Shown: positions 13,201 through 26,020 of the stretch, in pieces
How the letters are laid out: every line of letters starts with the position of its first letter
How positions within the stretch are numbered: position 1 is the stretch's first letter
NCBI GenBank assembly: GCA_026413225.1
Contig: CM048552.1
Coordinates: forward strand, 213,107,553-213,171,552
Source: Otis tarda
Lineage: Eukaryota > Chordata > Aves > Otidiformes > Otididae
Reading direction: 5' to 3'
Length of the DNA stretch: 64,000 nt
Position numbers and translations under genes: made by a program
Notes under the pieces: generated by a model
Seen by the model: only the letters and a program-made list of their open reading frames with translations
The model's database searches: none
What the model was told of the DNA's origin: nothing

Positions 13201-14305
13201 TTTTGATTCCTAACACCATGAAATCAAAGAGTTGCTCCATCCAACAGTCTCAATCCATTTGAAAGATGTTTTGTTTTGTTTTGTTTTGTTTTTCAGTCTG
13301 CATATTTTTTTCACTGTACTTGGATTCCTGATTTCAACACACATCCAAAGGATCAGGAAGTGCCTTGTTCTGGCAGTTAATTCATGAGCATCTCTGATCT
13401 CAGGTCTGGGGAGGAAAGGCCGATTCAGAGAGAAGACGTCTTTATCAGGTGGATCTCAAATTCACTGAAGTATAACAAGAGCTTTTCTTAATTGGGGGAT
13501 AAACTTGATCTTTCTCCTGCTCTGAATGTAAAATTGGAAATTTGCAATTCATTGACCAAAGGGAACGAATCACTCAGGTTGGACAACAGCTCCTTGTGAG
13601 GCGGAATGTAATCTGCTTTACACAAAGCGATGTTTGCAAATACATTCTGCACCTATATCATTAAGTTTGCTTGGAAATGCTTTTAAAGGATTAAGGACAA
13701 AGTCTACCTTGGTGGTTTTGGTGCAAACCTGGATTAGTTTCACGGAAGCAGTAGAATTAATTCTGATCAAGGTTGCTGGAAGGGAGTAGTGTTTGGCTCT
13801 CAATCTATTAAATTGTTTTATTTGCCACAGTAAATGCTCCAGAGGCCCATTTCTCTGGATTACACAGAGTGGTTCACTTTACAAACCACCTTCTCATGCT
13901 GTCACTTTACAGCTGTGCTAATTTTTCCCATGTTGGTGTCCTGCCATTGGAAAATCTAGCCGCTGGCCTTCAGGGATCTCCCCTGAGGAGTGAGTTATCA
14001 GAGTCGGATTTACAAAAAAGTGATGCCTCTCTGGTTTTTGAGGGGTGGAGTCCCTCTTGTCTTTCATCAGCAGTTCTGGGATGTTGTAAAACCAAATCTT
14101 TCCTCTTTCCTCCTCTTTTCCTTTCTTGTCTCCATTATCTCTGAGGGTGCCATAGTCGTCTTCATCTGTAAGGTGGTACTGGCATGGGCACCTTTCCAAG
14201 TCTGCAGTTCTCCCTGGGCATGAGGTTTTACCATAGCAATCTCTTCGTCCTTGGTTTCTCATATGTGTACAGACAAAGTAGTTGAGTTACCCTTTAGAGT
14301 AACAT
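10259..14305. other. Non-coding, no recognised gene
   Basis: Contains the GTTTT microsatellite at 13268 and the A12 run at 10874. The stretch 10580-10840 and the stretch 12290-12900 have dense short AT motifs without repeats, of the sort often found in conserved non-coding DNA; this is an impression only. Confidence 0.5.
13268..13293. repeat. (GTTTT)5 microsatellite
   Basis: Five GTTTT units with an extra T at the end, followed by CAG. A simple repeat with no further structure. Confidence 0.9.
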
Positions 14306-14481
14306 ATCAAACAGGCTGCCCAAGGAAGTGGTGGAGTCACCATCCCTGGAGATGTTCAAAGAATGTGTAGACATGGCATTTTGGGACATGGTTCACTGGA
14401 CATGGTGGTGTTGGGTTGACAGTTGGACTTGATGATCTTAGAGGTCTTTTCCAACCTTAATGATTCTATGATTCTATGATT
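14306..14481 (+). mobile_element. CR1 LINE 3' fragment, GTTGACAGTTGGACTTGATG subtype
   Basis: Contains AGGCTGCCCAAGGAAGTGG (the ORF2 C-terminal LP-REV region), GTGTAGACATGGCATTTTGG, the TTGATGATCTTAGAGGTC core and two full ATTCTATG tail units. It is the fullest copy of this subtype in the window and closely resembles the copy at 3.2 kb. Confidence 0.93.
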
Positions 14482-14833
14482 ACAGTGTTGTCCCAGCAGT
14501 CCTAGCTAAAGACTAGATAGGATTTTCTTCATGTGCTGAGAGGTAGAAAGACTTTTTCCGTGCTCCTGCTCTCTTGGCATGAGCAGAAAGCCCTGTTCAG
14601 AGGAAAGCCAAACTGTCCAAAGGAGAGTTATTGGGCTGTGCTGCTGCCATCTGATGCAGAATTGACTGAATGTGCATTGAACTTGGCTCTACCTGGGCTG
14701 AAGCAAACATGGCTTGGAGAGGGATCTAAGAGCACATCCTGGGGGTAAAGCATAAAAAATGGAGGCTTCCTAGGCTAAAAAAGGTGAGGAGATGGGATAA
14801 AAGTATGTCCAAAGGCTCTGAGCAAAGTACATT
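14482..14833. other. Non-coding spacer between two CR1 copies
   Basis: Unique sequence of about 350 bases. Nothing recognised apart from the GGCTCTGAGCAA stray copy at 14814. Confidence 0.6.
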
Positions 14834-14940
14834 GAGGCTCTGAGCAACCTGATCTAGTCGAAGATGTCCCTGCTCCTTGCAGGGGGGTTGGACTAGATGA
14901 CCTTTGAAGGTTCCTTCCAACCCTAACTATTCTATGATTC
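14834..14940 (+). mobile_element. CR1 LINE 3' fragment
   Basis: A short 3' end from GAGGCTCTGAGCAACCTG through the GACCTTTGAAGGTTCC core to a single ATTCTATGATTC tail. Twelve bases of it (GGCTCTGAGCAA) also occur 22 bases upstream at 14814-14825, so the 5' end has a local duplication or a rearranged junction. Confidence 0.92.
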
Positions 14941-15602
14941 AAAGCTGCTGCAGAGAGGAAGAAATATACATTTTTTATTGTTTATGCTGGCAAGAATCTC
15001 AGGTTATATGCTAGTCTGGACAACTTTAGATTTGATTGTGGTTGCAAAGGGAAAACATGGCGTGATATCAGACATGATAGGTCTTGGAGTTACTGAAATT
15101 TAGATGCTTCTTGGTTTGAAATTGCTGAGAATCACCAATTAAGAGGCTCTTTTGAGGTTCCTAGCACTCCTCTTGAGAGCAGCTATGTGAGCACACAAAA
15201 TATGTCAACCAGCATGACACCAACGTGCCCATTTCCCTGCTTTAATATCCCGAGTGTGTGAAGGAGAACAATACAGGTTTTATTCCAAGAAAGGAGACAC
15301 GCTGCTGTATGTTAATGCCCTTTTCCACCTAGAGGTTGGTGTTCTCCCTTAGCTGCAATTTATACGAGGGGGAATCTTCAGCCCCTTGGACTCCTTGCCA
15401 TTTGACCTGCTACCTTCCATTCTCCTGCTGATCCCCAACTATTAGTCTACCCTTCCCACTTCTCCCACCGTTTTCCCTGCTCCTCTTCTTCCTCCGGTAA
15501 ACCCAAAGCTTTTCTCCTCTGATCTCTCCTCAAAGCCAACAATATTCCCCCCTTTCCGGCACCAATCTTCCTCCTCGCAACTGTTGTTCCTGTTAGCTAG
15601 AT
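14941..15602. other. Non-coding spacer
   Basis: Nothing recognised. The final 200 bases are pyrimidine-rich (C/T-biased), which gives a long minus-strand purine frame without protein meaning. Confidence 0.55.
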
Positions 15603-16074
15603 CTGGAATGTGTCCAGAGAAGGGCAACAAAGCTGGTGAGGGGTCTGGAGCACAAGTCTTATGAGGAGCAGCTGAGAGAGTTGGGATTGTTTAGTCTGGA
15701 GAAGAGGAGGCTCAGGGGAGATCTCATTGCACTCTATAGCTTCCTGAAGGCAGGTTGTGATGAGCAGGGGTTTGGCCTCTTCTCCCAGGCAACAAGCAGG
15801 ACCCGAGGAAATGGCCACAAGTTGTACCAGAGGAGGTTTAGATTGGACGTGAGGAAAAACTTTTTCTCCCAAAGAGCGGTCAGGCACTGGAATGGCCTGC
15901 CCAGGGAGGTGGAGGAGTCGCCGTCCCTGGCAGTGTTCAAGAGGCAGCTTGATGAGGAGCTACAAGATATGGTTTAGTAGCTGTGGCAGCAATGGTAGTG
16001 GGAAGACGGTTGGACTAGATGATCTTATAGGTCCCATCCAACCATGCGATTCTATGATTCTATGATTCTATGAT
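15603..16074 (+). mobile_element. CR1 LINE 3' fragment with intact ORF2 C-terminal frame
   Basis: About 470 bases, 5' truncated. Positions 15636-15977 read as one uninterrupted frame holding the familiar CR1 ORF2 C-terminal blocks: [40 protein letters not shown] and [20 protein letters not shown], ending at TAG. The 3'UTR has GGTTGGACTAGATGATCTTA and three ATTCTATG units. The open frame and the distinct body mark a different, perhaps younger, subfamily than its neighbours. It lacks the reverse transcriptase and endonuclease domains and so cannot move by itself. Confidence 0.95.
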
Positions 16075-17818
16075 AAGGGTTAACTTCCCTGTGAACCTCT
16101 CCTTTCCTGCAATTTTTAAAATTTAATCAAAGAGGCCAGAGAGGCTCCGTGGTTATTCTGGCTTGGATCTATCCCTCAGTTTAGCCCTTCCACTGGGCCT
16201 ATTCTGTAGCTCTAATTTGTCAGTGAGGTTTTTCTTCAGGGAAAACAGTGGAAAGATCTGTGGCGAGTTGGGCAGCAAACAGGAGCAATTCCTGTGCTAG
16301 AAATGGCTTTTCCATCAGTTAGAACATCACCTGGGGAAGTGTCTGTGAGACTGCAGCGATAGGTGCCAAAGAGCCGTTGTGTTTGGACCTCTTTGGTCAA
16401 ACACAGAGCAGGAAGCAATTGGCCTCAATTTTGTGCAAGTGGATAATTTCTCCGTTTGCTGCTTCAACCCATAAGGAAATATTTGTCTTTTATATGAGGA
16501 GGAGGGGGGAGGAAAAGGGTAAATTACACCTGTGAAGTTACTCTTTTTGAGCAAGACTGCTTTGTCCCAGTGGGAACACCTTTTGTTCAGTCTTTTTTTC
16601 TTCATCTTTTTTTTTTTTTCCCTTCACTGATATTAGATCTATTCACCTAAAAAAATCCTTTGATATTGGTATCATGGGAGAAGGATACCACTGAACAGCT
16701 GATAATCCCTTGAGGTCCTCAGCAACATGCCCCTCACTTGATCTGGATTGTGTTGGGTTTCAAGCACTTGGCAAAAGCCTTTTTGTGGAAAGGACACTGG
16801 ATAGCTTGAGGGACATCACATGTGGCTGGAGAGAAACCAACCAGGTGTCAGCAGGTCTGAGTCTGTCCTCATTCTCTTGGGCTTTGACATCAAAGTGACT
16901 GAAAGCCCAGTTGGGTGCTGGCAGTGGTGGATCCGAATATGTCTCTTTCACCTTCAGCATCATGGGCTGACTCCATCAGTAGCTCATGCAATCCTTCCTA
17001 CTGACCTTTTTTTTTTTTTTTTGCATAAATACACCCAAATCAATCAACAGGAAGGTAATTTATGGCTTGTCCTGAGTCCCACCCATAACATTTAACAACC
17101 ACCATTAGTTTTCATGGGTATTGGTTGCACCAAACCCCTCAATTCCCTGGATTTATCCTGAAAACCATATCGCACTGGAATCCAGATCGCCAGTCTGGGA
17201 TTCATCTCAGACCTTACGAGAACACACAAAAGTGGAAGCAGATATAAATGAGCCCCAAGGGCTTTCAGGCTGAGTTACTCCTGAGGTGCCCTGTGGGACT
17301 TGTGTCTCTCCAAGGAGAGAGGAAAGGAGCTGCTGTGCCTTGCTTCCACTCTGAGTACCCTACACTTCCAGAACATTGCATCACTCTACGCCCTTGCTGC
17401 AATCAAATCACTCTGATGGTTGCTTTGCTGCTCCTGGGTCCATTTCAGTGGCCTCTGGGCTCTACAGTAGGGATGATCTGGTTTCCAGGTGAAAAATTCA
17501 ACACGCTTCATGAACTTGCAGTAAACACCTCCCTGTGCTGGGAAAGCCATCAGGTTTTACTGGCAGTGGAAATATTCCTTTGCAAATGGGCTCTCAGGAA
17601 AGCAGAGCATTTCAGGAGCTCTTTTTTTTTTTTTCTCTCTCTCTTTTTAAATTAGGGCTGTGAGCTGGCACTCAACTCCTGCTGTGAAAAAATAACAGAC
17701 AAAAAAGAAGTAGCAGAATGGGTTGTGGAGAGCTGCTGCCACTGCTCATGACCACATTCTGGAATACGTACATCAGCCCCCTGACTAAACCCTAGGGGCA
17801 AAAAAAATAATAAAATAC

Positions 17819-17832
17819 ATATATATATATAT
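17819..17832. repeat. (AT)7 dinucleotide repeat
   Basis: Seven AT units between A-rich stretches (AAAAAAAATAATAAAATAC on the left, an A8 run on the right). Confidence 0.9.
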
Positions 17833-18317
17833 TTAGTGAAAAAAAAATGTTGTAATGTTCTTGGAAGGCATTGCATTTGTAGAGTCAAGGTCTGTCTCCA
17901 GTGAAGATGGGAGGGAGAAAGGTATCGTAGACTGATAGCGAGCACTGGAGCAGAAAAGGGCATCCCAAGCTTCTGCCCATCAAGTCACAGATCTGTCATG
18001 CTGCTTTGTCTCAGCAGGATGGGCTTCCTGGTGAGGTGTCCTCTTGTGGAGACTTTCTCCTCATAGCTAAGAGGTTGTGGCTTTGTTCTCTGTTTTGCTG
18101 TGATCTCCCCACAGATTGTGCAGAGGGGGACCTGCAGATGCGCTGAGGAGGACCTAGTCCACACGTAACCCCCTATCCTCATTCTCTCGGCTGAACTGTG
18201 CCTCCCAAAGGCACTTATCATGGAGCCAAAACTGTCTTGAGCTGCTCTCACCCTGCCCCTAGATGCTGTTCCCTTCCTTGGGCTGCCCCATTCCTCTCCC
18301 ATAGCTTTAAAAAATCC

Positions 18318-18333
18318 TTTTTTTTTTTTTTTT
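18318..18333. repeat. T16 homopolymer
   Basis: Sixteen T in a row. A similar T16 is at 17007-17022, T14 at 25452-25465, T13 at 16607-16619, and A12 runs are at 10874-10885, 38959-38970 and 39450-39461. No target-site duplication or body was recognised next to any of them, so they are called simple tracts. Confidence 0.9.
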
Positions 18334-21300
18334 GACAAGTTTATTTTCAACTTGGATCATTTGCAGGTTTAGCATCAGACCCTCAACCTGCTGCATGAAA
18401 ATGACTCAAAGTGGTACCATGCAGCTGGCTGGGGAAAGTACATTGGGGTGTGGAAGAGGCAGGGAGGGAATAGTTAAATCTACTTTGACAACAAAAATAC
18501 AGTTGGCGTTTTACCACCAGCTGAGGGAACATGGTTGCTGCTCAGATAAGTCCTTCTCCACTCTTAGGAGAGGGTGGTGAGAAGCAAGGGAGATAAGGAA
18601 CATGGGAGATGGAAGGGAAGCAATCCCTTTTCCACAGTAATAAATTGCAGTGTTGGCTTGCTGAACGAGATCAAACCCCAGCTCAAAGGTCTTTGCAAAG
18701 CTGGCTTTGGGAACAGAGAGATTCTCTTGATTTTGTTAGAGATGCATCATTTATCTCCTTCAGCTTTTTAATTTTACGCTTCTCTTGCTGATATTGAGAG
18801 GGATCCAGGATGGAGGTGTCTTTGACATTTCACATGCCTTTACGGAAATTCAGTTTTTCCCATTTCATTTGATTAATTCTATTTGTGTTTGTTTTATTCA
18901 GTTGGCAATGGAGTGTAGGATAATGCATGTCTGAGAGACTGTGTAATTGCATTGCCTGCCTTCTGATAGTGCAATTAATAAGGCATATTAATCATCACTG
19001 CTTTCCAATTATTGCCTCCTGTGTAGATGTATAGCCCTGAAAATTCACACATAAACCTAAATCTTTACAGACTTGATTTGAAGACTTTGGTCATTTACAT
19101 GGTTTAATTGATAGAAGTTATTTCCCTGAAGTCCTATATTTTATTTATTTCCTGAGAATAACAATCTGTTTGTAGGTGCTCTGGATAGATGGTGTTTTGT
19201 GATATTTCTGTTATTGTTTTACTCCCTAATAGTCTACAAAAAGGCTGATATAAGTCTTTAAGTTGCTTATTAAGAGGAGTTTTGGGTAATATACAACTTG
19301 ACTGATGTATGACCTACATGGATGTCAATGCATGGATGGATTATAAACCTGTCAAAAGGCACTTTGACTTTTAGTTATGTTCTTTGGCAGGATATAAATG
19401 CCATTCCTCTATGAGCTCTGTTATCGTAAGCACATCCATGCCTCATCTGAAAGGAACTGTTAAGATTTATTGCCCAGCATCTGGCCATTGCGATACCTGA
19501 AGGAGTCTCCTGTTGCTGCGGCTGTGTTAGGTGGGAGAAGGGGTTCCTGGAATGAGCAATGTCTATGGAGTAAGGGATTCACTGGGAATTCAGCATTGTG
19601 AAGCTGAAATTTTGCCAAATATTGTTTAGTGAGAGAGATGTTGGTGTCTTTGACACCTTGAGATCCTCCACGGTGTTGTCCCAAAGCGTAAGAGCTCATA
19701 GCACTGCTACTACAGACCTAGAATCCACTCTTGCTATGGTGCTGGATCTTTTACAATCCTGATACACGTGGCTAGGGACCACCTGTGTGATCTTTTGTGT
19801 GAAGGCCTTTTTTTTTGTCTTTTGCCTAAGTCTTACAAGGTCAGGACTGGACTTACTGGATGCTGAACTTGACCACTGGAGAACCATGGAGTGTTTTTAT
19901 TACCAGATGGTTTGCAACAGGAGAGTTTTCAACCCAGGGAATTTCCAAAGCACTGAGCAACTGAATCCTGGTAGATGCAAATGGAGACAATCGTAACGAG
20001 CTCATTGCACTAATTATGCAAATGATGTTATTTACACTGATAGGAACTCAAGGAGACCTCTCAGCTTAGTCTGGATGCACACGAGTGTAACTAGAAAGGG
20101 AAGCCTAGTCCATCACTTGCCTTGGTTCAGGACCTTTACAGACCTCCAGGACCCCACAGCAGATCACAGATCATGTAGTAAAAACCTGCCCTCAAGGACA
20201 GAAGCTTGGTTCAAAGCTTTTACAGAGGAGTATGGGCATGGCAAGCCCTATATTACAGCTGTCACGGGGGTACAGAAGCTTTTTCCCTCCTTGCTCTCCA
20301 TTTTATTACCGACAGTTCTCATTTCCCTAATTTAATTAGCTAGCGAAAGACCATTTACATTCATTAAATAAATCAGCACTCTGCTTCATTGTGAAGCTAA
20401 TGATCCAGTCTCTAATTCACACGGCTACAAGGAACTTGATAAACAGAAGTAGCTGCTGCCGGCAAGCGCCTGCCCTGGTGAAACGTGGCTTTGCCAGCTC
20501 CGTCCATTCAACGTCGACCACATGGAGACCCCGGTGCCCACTCCTCTGTCCCTTTCATACCTGGATGCTGCAGGGTTCAATGGAAGACATGTGTGGTCCT
20601 TGTTCTCTCCCTCTTCCAAGGGGATGGTGAGTCCTTGCTCTGTGTAGTATACTCCTGCTCATCCAAAGAGGATGGGTGTTGTACAGGGGGCTGCCTGGAA
20701 AAGCTTACTATTTAGCTCAAAATTAAGTAGTGTTTTGCAGCTTTGGAAGCCATTGGTTTGATCTTGGGTATTGTGAAGGTGGGAGGTCTCAGAGAATTCC
20801 CAGGAACTGAGAAATATCCACAGTTCAGAATCAGCCTCACAGGTGGCTGAAATGAGTAGGAAGTGGACAACTTAACAACTTGATGGTGCAGGATCCAAGA
20901 TGGAGGTCCAGAGGTGAGAAAATGGGTGCAGCTGCCCCTGCTGCATGGTGTAGAGCATGTGGTGGGCTTCAGCTCTTCATGAAGAGGAGGGTGAGGGGAC
21001 TGTGACCCCAGTGTGGAACTTGCGTTGAATGTGGTGTTGAACTTAAAGGTTGTGCTGGATGGGAACTGTCTTAAGGAGATGGGTCTCATTTTCTCACCAC
21101 TATCTTAATGCAAGTGGTTCCTCTTGAGAAACTATGAGGATCTGACCACAATCTCATCTCTTTTACACCAGTAATGTTGGTGTCATTGGAGTCACTCCAA
21201 GTTCAGATCAGAATAATCCAAACTAACAGAGAATTCTGCTTCCATCCCCTCAAGGGCAGGCATCCAGAGATGGATGAGCCTAAATGCATCACTTCCTGCT

Positions 21301-21980
21301 CAATTTTTTTTTTCAGGCACTGATGAGTCACCCTTTGAAGTCTGAAATCGCAGTTTCATCCATCTGAGATGAACTCCCCCTGGGAGTACCAAGATGTCAG
21401 GATGGAGTTTGTCTTTCCTGTCACTGCTGAGATGTTCTGCTGACAGCTCTGTAGACCTTGACTACATTGACTCTCTTCAGCCCTGTTATACATTTCTTTA
21501 AGTTCTAGTGAGAGGAGATATCATTTTGCAGACCAGTCCAGGGCTTTCAAACTCAGCCACATTTCTTAATAGCTTCTTCTGACGGGCTTGTGTCAAATGT
21601 TTTTGAGATAATCAGCTGGACCCAAGTCTATTCTACATTTCATGGATTTCTAATTGAGGTATCTGAGCTAGGACCCTTTCCTGATAGATACAACGCTTCA
21701 GCCTTCAAAGAGGTATTGGGTTGAGTTAAGACTCAGGACTATAATCCTGAGCCTTTACTGGAGTTTGGTCACTCCTTCTCTGAAGGCAAATAATTTCTCA
21801 ATGAATTCCAAATGGTGAACTACACAACAGAAAGCTGAAAAAACCATAAGTTTAACTGCAGCATTGTTCCAAATGATGAAACTCTATTACCTTTTTATCA
21901 TATTTCTATATCAGTGCCCCTGCTGTTTCCTGAAAGTCTTTCCTTTTTTGGCCCATCTGCATTTAAGCATATCTACATTT

Positions 21981-22647
21981 GTCCACTCAACATGAGCCAG
22001 CAATGTACATTTACAGCCCACAAAGCCAACGGCACCCTGGGCTGCATCCCCAGCAGCGTGGGCAGCAGGGTGATGGAGGGGATTCTGCCCCTCTGCTCCG
22101 CTCTGGTGAGACCCCCCTGCAGTGCTGCGTCCAGCTCTGGAGCCCCCAACATCAGAAGGACGTGGAGCTGCTGGAGAGGGTCCAGAGGAGGCCACGCAGA
22201 TGCTGAGAGGGCTGGAGCAGCTCTGCTGTGAGGCCAGGCTGAGAGAGCTGGGGCTGCTCAGCCTGGAGAAGAGGAGGCTCCAGGGAGACCTGAGAGCAGC
22301 CTCCCAGTGCCTAAAAGGCGCCTACAAGAAAGATGGGGAGAAACTGTTCCATAGAGTCTGTTGTGACAGAACTAGGTGTAATGGTTTGAAACTAGAAGGA
22401 GGTAAATTCAGACTAGACATAAGGAAAAAAAATATATATGTTGAGGGTGGTGGAACACTGTCCCAGGTTGTCCAGAGAGGTGGTGGATGCCCCATCCCTG
22501 GAAACATTCCAGGCCAGGTTGGCCGGGGCTCTGAGCAACCTGATGTGGTTGGAGATGTCCCTGCTCCTTGCAGGGGGGTTGGACTGGATGACCTTTGAAA
22601 GGTCCCTTCCAACCAAAACCATTCCATGGTTCTATGATTCTATAATT
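21981..22647 (+). mobile_element. CR1 LINE 3' fragment, longest in window, frame broken
   Basis: About 665 bases, starting in the ORF2 region after the RT palm (CTCAACATGAGCCAGCAATG) and running through the CTGGAGAGGGTCCAGAGGAG block, LRELGLLSLEKRRLQG, FRLDIRKK, REVVDAPSLETFQARLAG and the usual 3'UTR. The coding frame is broken at least twice: early (before about 22230), and at an A8 tract near 22423-22430 where the frame of RLDIRKK and that of RVVEH part company. The tail has decayed to ATTCCATGGTTCTATGATTC. Confidence 0.95.
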
Positions 22648-25600
22648 AGAAAGGATAATTAGACTGAAAAGTAAAGTAATATCTTTCTAAGCACGAACAG
22701 AAAACAAATATCTGTGGAACAGAAAATATCTTTGTCTTTGGAAGCCACTAGTCAAAGTGACCAAGGCTTCTTTTGTAGTGGGTGGAAAGAGAAAGGCACT
22801 TGCGCAGATTGATTGAAACTGCCCTAAGTTACGTGTCCCAAGTGTACTGGATGAGTTACCCTCTGGAAATCTCTTTCCCTTGCCTGTAGAGAGACTACTT
22901 AGAGTAAATGCTGATCGTTTGTCAACACGTAGACTTAGGTGATATGAATCATACCGCGGCATCTTGTCAAAAAACCAACAGAGATTGCAGAAAACAAGGA
23001 GAGATCTCCAGGTGAGTTAGCCAAGCCACTGCTTCAGAGTCCAACAGGCACAGAAAGGCAAAACCTTCCCCGGGAACCTTTCTGCTACTTCAGGACCTTA
23101 TTTTGTATGCTCAGGTCATGAGCACAACCACCTAAGGTGTAGTCAGTGGAGAAAAAAAGAGAGACCTCTTCAGAGGGCAATTTGGAGCAGGAACATGAGC
23201 TGACTTGGCAATAGGTATGCTGTCACGATGGGCATTAATCCTAGCTCGTTAGGATGGGAGCGGTGTCTTCCTTCACATCCGCCCACCATCATGAGTGTCA
23301 GGGCTGCTGCTGAAAGCAGCAACGTCCCCTGAGCAAAGGTGTAATCACCTTCCAGCCATAAAGCCCAGCGTTAGTACTTTTTTTGTAGCCTTGGCTTCAA
23401 AATCAATTTGGGTTGAAAAGAGACGGCAAAGGAAAATTATGGTGCCAAAACAGACTGAAAACAATGAAAGCATTTTTGCATTACAAGATATTAAAACATG
23501 AACCCTGAAATGAAATTTGTTATGTTTTTGCCCAGTATGCCTTTGTTTTCTCTCCCCGTGATATTGCGTCAGAGCGAAGCATACTCCCTGGGGTTTAATG
23601 GGAACAATGTGTTGCTTTTTCTGAGGTGTTAGACATTAGGTTATTCTTACTTATTTGGACAAATGCTTGTGTTTTGTGAAGGGCCTCCCAGTACGTGTGC
23701 GGATACTGCTATTGCCTAGCGTAGCAAACTGGACTTGGAAGCAAAATGCTTTGGGTTTGAAGCAGGGGTGGTGTTGCAGCTGAAGCAAAGTCTCAAAACC
23801 AAATTGCATCTTGATAAGGTGTGGTGAAGGCTGGTGAAGGTTCCTCTCCTCCTAACACAGGCACAAGCCCCTCGCTGGCACCTGTATGCCTAAATATGCA
23901 AGATGTCTTGGGGCACACACGAGACAACCACCTTGTCTGGGGAAACGCATCCACGAGTGTTGCACACACATCTCACCCAGCTCCTTTTGAACCCAGCCCT
24001 GCACGAAACATGCCCATGTGCTTTCAGCTCCAATCCTTCTTTCCAAAGTTAATTACCTTTCTCCCCTTAAAGAGAATTGCTGCACTGTCGACATCCATCA
24101 TCCGAGCGTCAATCTCGCCGTGCGAAGATGTATTGCACCGTGCAGAGCCGGGAGTGTCCCAGTGGCGTTTTCTGAAAGTCATGTTGAGTAATCATCCCTG
24201 GAGGGTCCCTTAAGCACATCCAGCTCTACATCAAGCAGCATCACCTCCGCCTCGTTAGCATTCTGCAAAGCCACGCTCCCTCCTCCCTCCTGCGCTTTCT
24301 ACTTTTCACCAAAAGACAGAGAGTCCTTCCTCTCCTCAAAGAGCTGCACCATGGCCTTGTTCATCTAAATCAGAACTGCCCATGATGTGCTTGCTGCACG
24401 CCATTGTTTTTGCCTGTCCCATCCTCTTCTCCTTTGATGCGCTTCACAGGAGCTCGTGAGAGCCTTCTCCCCTGCATCTCCTACCATCCATTTATCCCCA
24501 CCTTACCAAATTGCTTGAATAGCCAAGACTATTTCTACACTGATTTTAGGAGCTTGGAAACATTTCCAGAGGCCTTACAGTGCTCACCCTATTCCCCTTT
24601 CCATGTACATTATCACAAAATCTTCCTTAGATCTGGGGCTTGGAAGTGCACAGATGTAGCACAGATGTGCCCAGGTCTCAAGCTGAGTCTTTGCAAACTT
24701 TCTTCTTATGTAGATGTCAGAGAAGCCTGGTCCTCCCTTCCCTCCTGCTGGGTCCCTGAGGTGGGGAAGATCTGGGTACCGCAGATGCTCCAGGCACTGG
24801 GGAGGATGCAGGACCTGTGATTTGCCATCTTTTTCTCAAGGAACAGCTGCGTGAAAAGCCACTAATTGACTCTTTAGCTTCAAGGTACGTTGTCTTTGAT
24901 GGCTTTTCTGCTCTCCCCTCCCTCTACCGCCTCTCATTCCTGCCGTCAGGCTGCTGCATGCCATCCCTTCTCCCCTGCCAACACAGCTGCTCTGTTGAGA
25001 GCTGGTTTGGGGAATGGATCCAGCTTAAAAGCAACATAGCCAAAACAGATTTTTTTTTTTTGTGGTTAATCTGTTGCTTTCCTGAGTTTTTTTTTTTATT
25101 CTAGTCACAGCTTTGGGGAGGGATATGGGACAAGGTCTGGAAGGCAATTGCTTAAGCTGCTGTTGCTGCAAAGAAAATGTATCAAGAAACCACAGCCTGA
25201 GGTGCAAGGCCTCTAAGTGAAATAACAGAGGGATAGTGTCACTTCCCTTTAAATCCCCCAAGGAATTTGACTTGCTGGACAGGGATCCTTTCTGCAAGGA
25301 AAAAAATCCCCATACAAACAGTCCTTTATAAATCGGGAAATGCTTATTATATCCCTCACCCTCTGCTCCTTTCTGTGCCTCTTCCTTTCAGAGTTAGAGT
25401 TGTGAGGATATGCAGAGTAATGCAATAAATAAATAAGTGCCCTGGAGCTCATTTTTTTTTTTTTTATTGCAAATATTTCAGATCTGCATGGGTTTGTGGA
25501 GACGCCGTAAGCTGCACGGCAGAATGAAAGCCTGGCAGCATTGGTAGCTCCAGATCTCTGCTTAAAACTATTCAACTACACCTTTAAAGAAAAAAATAAA

Positions 25601-26020
25601 ATCATGGCAAAGGCTGAAAACAGCAAGCTTTTCCCCCTCTCTCACTCCTCATTTCTCAATTCAGCACATCCCGGTGGTGTTTCCTCAGGTATTAGGAAAA
25701 CCAGCCAGAATCACATTGTTTGTCCTTGATGTTAGAGCCACCAACTCCATCACCTGAAAGGAGCCCTTATCACCTAGCAAAATGGGTCTTGCACCCCACA
25801 GCATCTGGAGAAGAAAAGCACAGAGATGGGTTTTGTAAGTTGGAGTCTGCTGTTGTCATTATTTTCCGAGGCAGCTGAAATATCTAGCACTGAGACTTTT
25901 TGGAAAACATCTTTGCTTCTCCTTCACTGGCATGGTCTTCCCTGGGCTATTTCTTCTGCCACTAAAAGCAGCTTGAATTCCTGAGGCATGTGGGTTGGGA
26001 CCTCAGACCGGCTTGATTCT
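22648..26020. other. Non-coding, no recognised gene
   Basis: No exon or RNA gene recognised. T runs are at about 25051 and 25452. The frames of 130-138 codons at 23821-24213 and 24404-24820 show no family motif. Confidence 0.5.

Larger units (their letters stand above)
16075..21980. other. Non-coding, contains TAAT-rich block
   Basis: No exon recognised over 5.9 kb. Several long T tracts lie at 16607, 17007 and 18318. Positions 18840-19280 are AT-rich, free of repeats and packed with TAAT and ATTA words; see findings. Confidence 0.5.

Noticed and set aside
13268..13300. GTTTT repeat ending in TTTTTCAG as a splice acceptor
   Set aside because: No open, recognisable exon follows it.
22122..22598. 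158-codon frame as a host gene
   Set aside because: It is the frameshifted ORF2 end of a CR1 retrotransposon.
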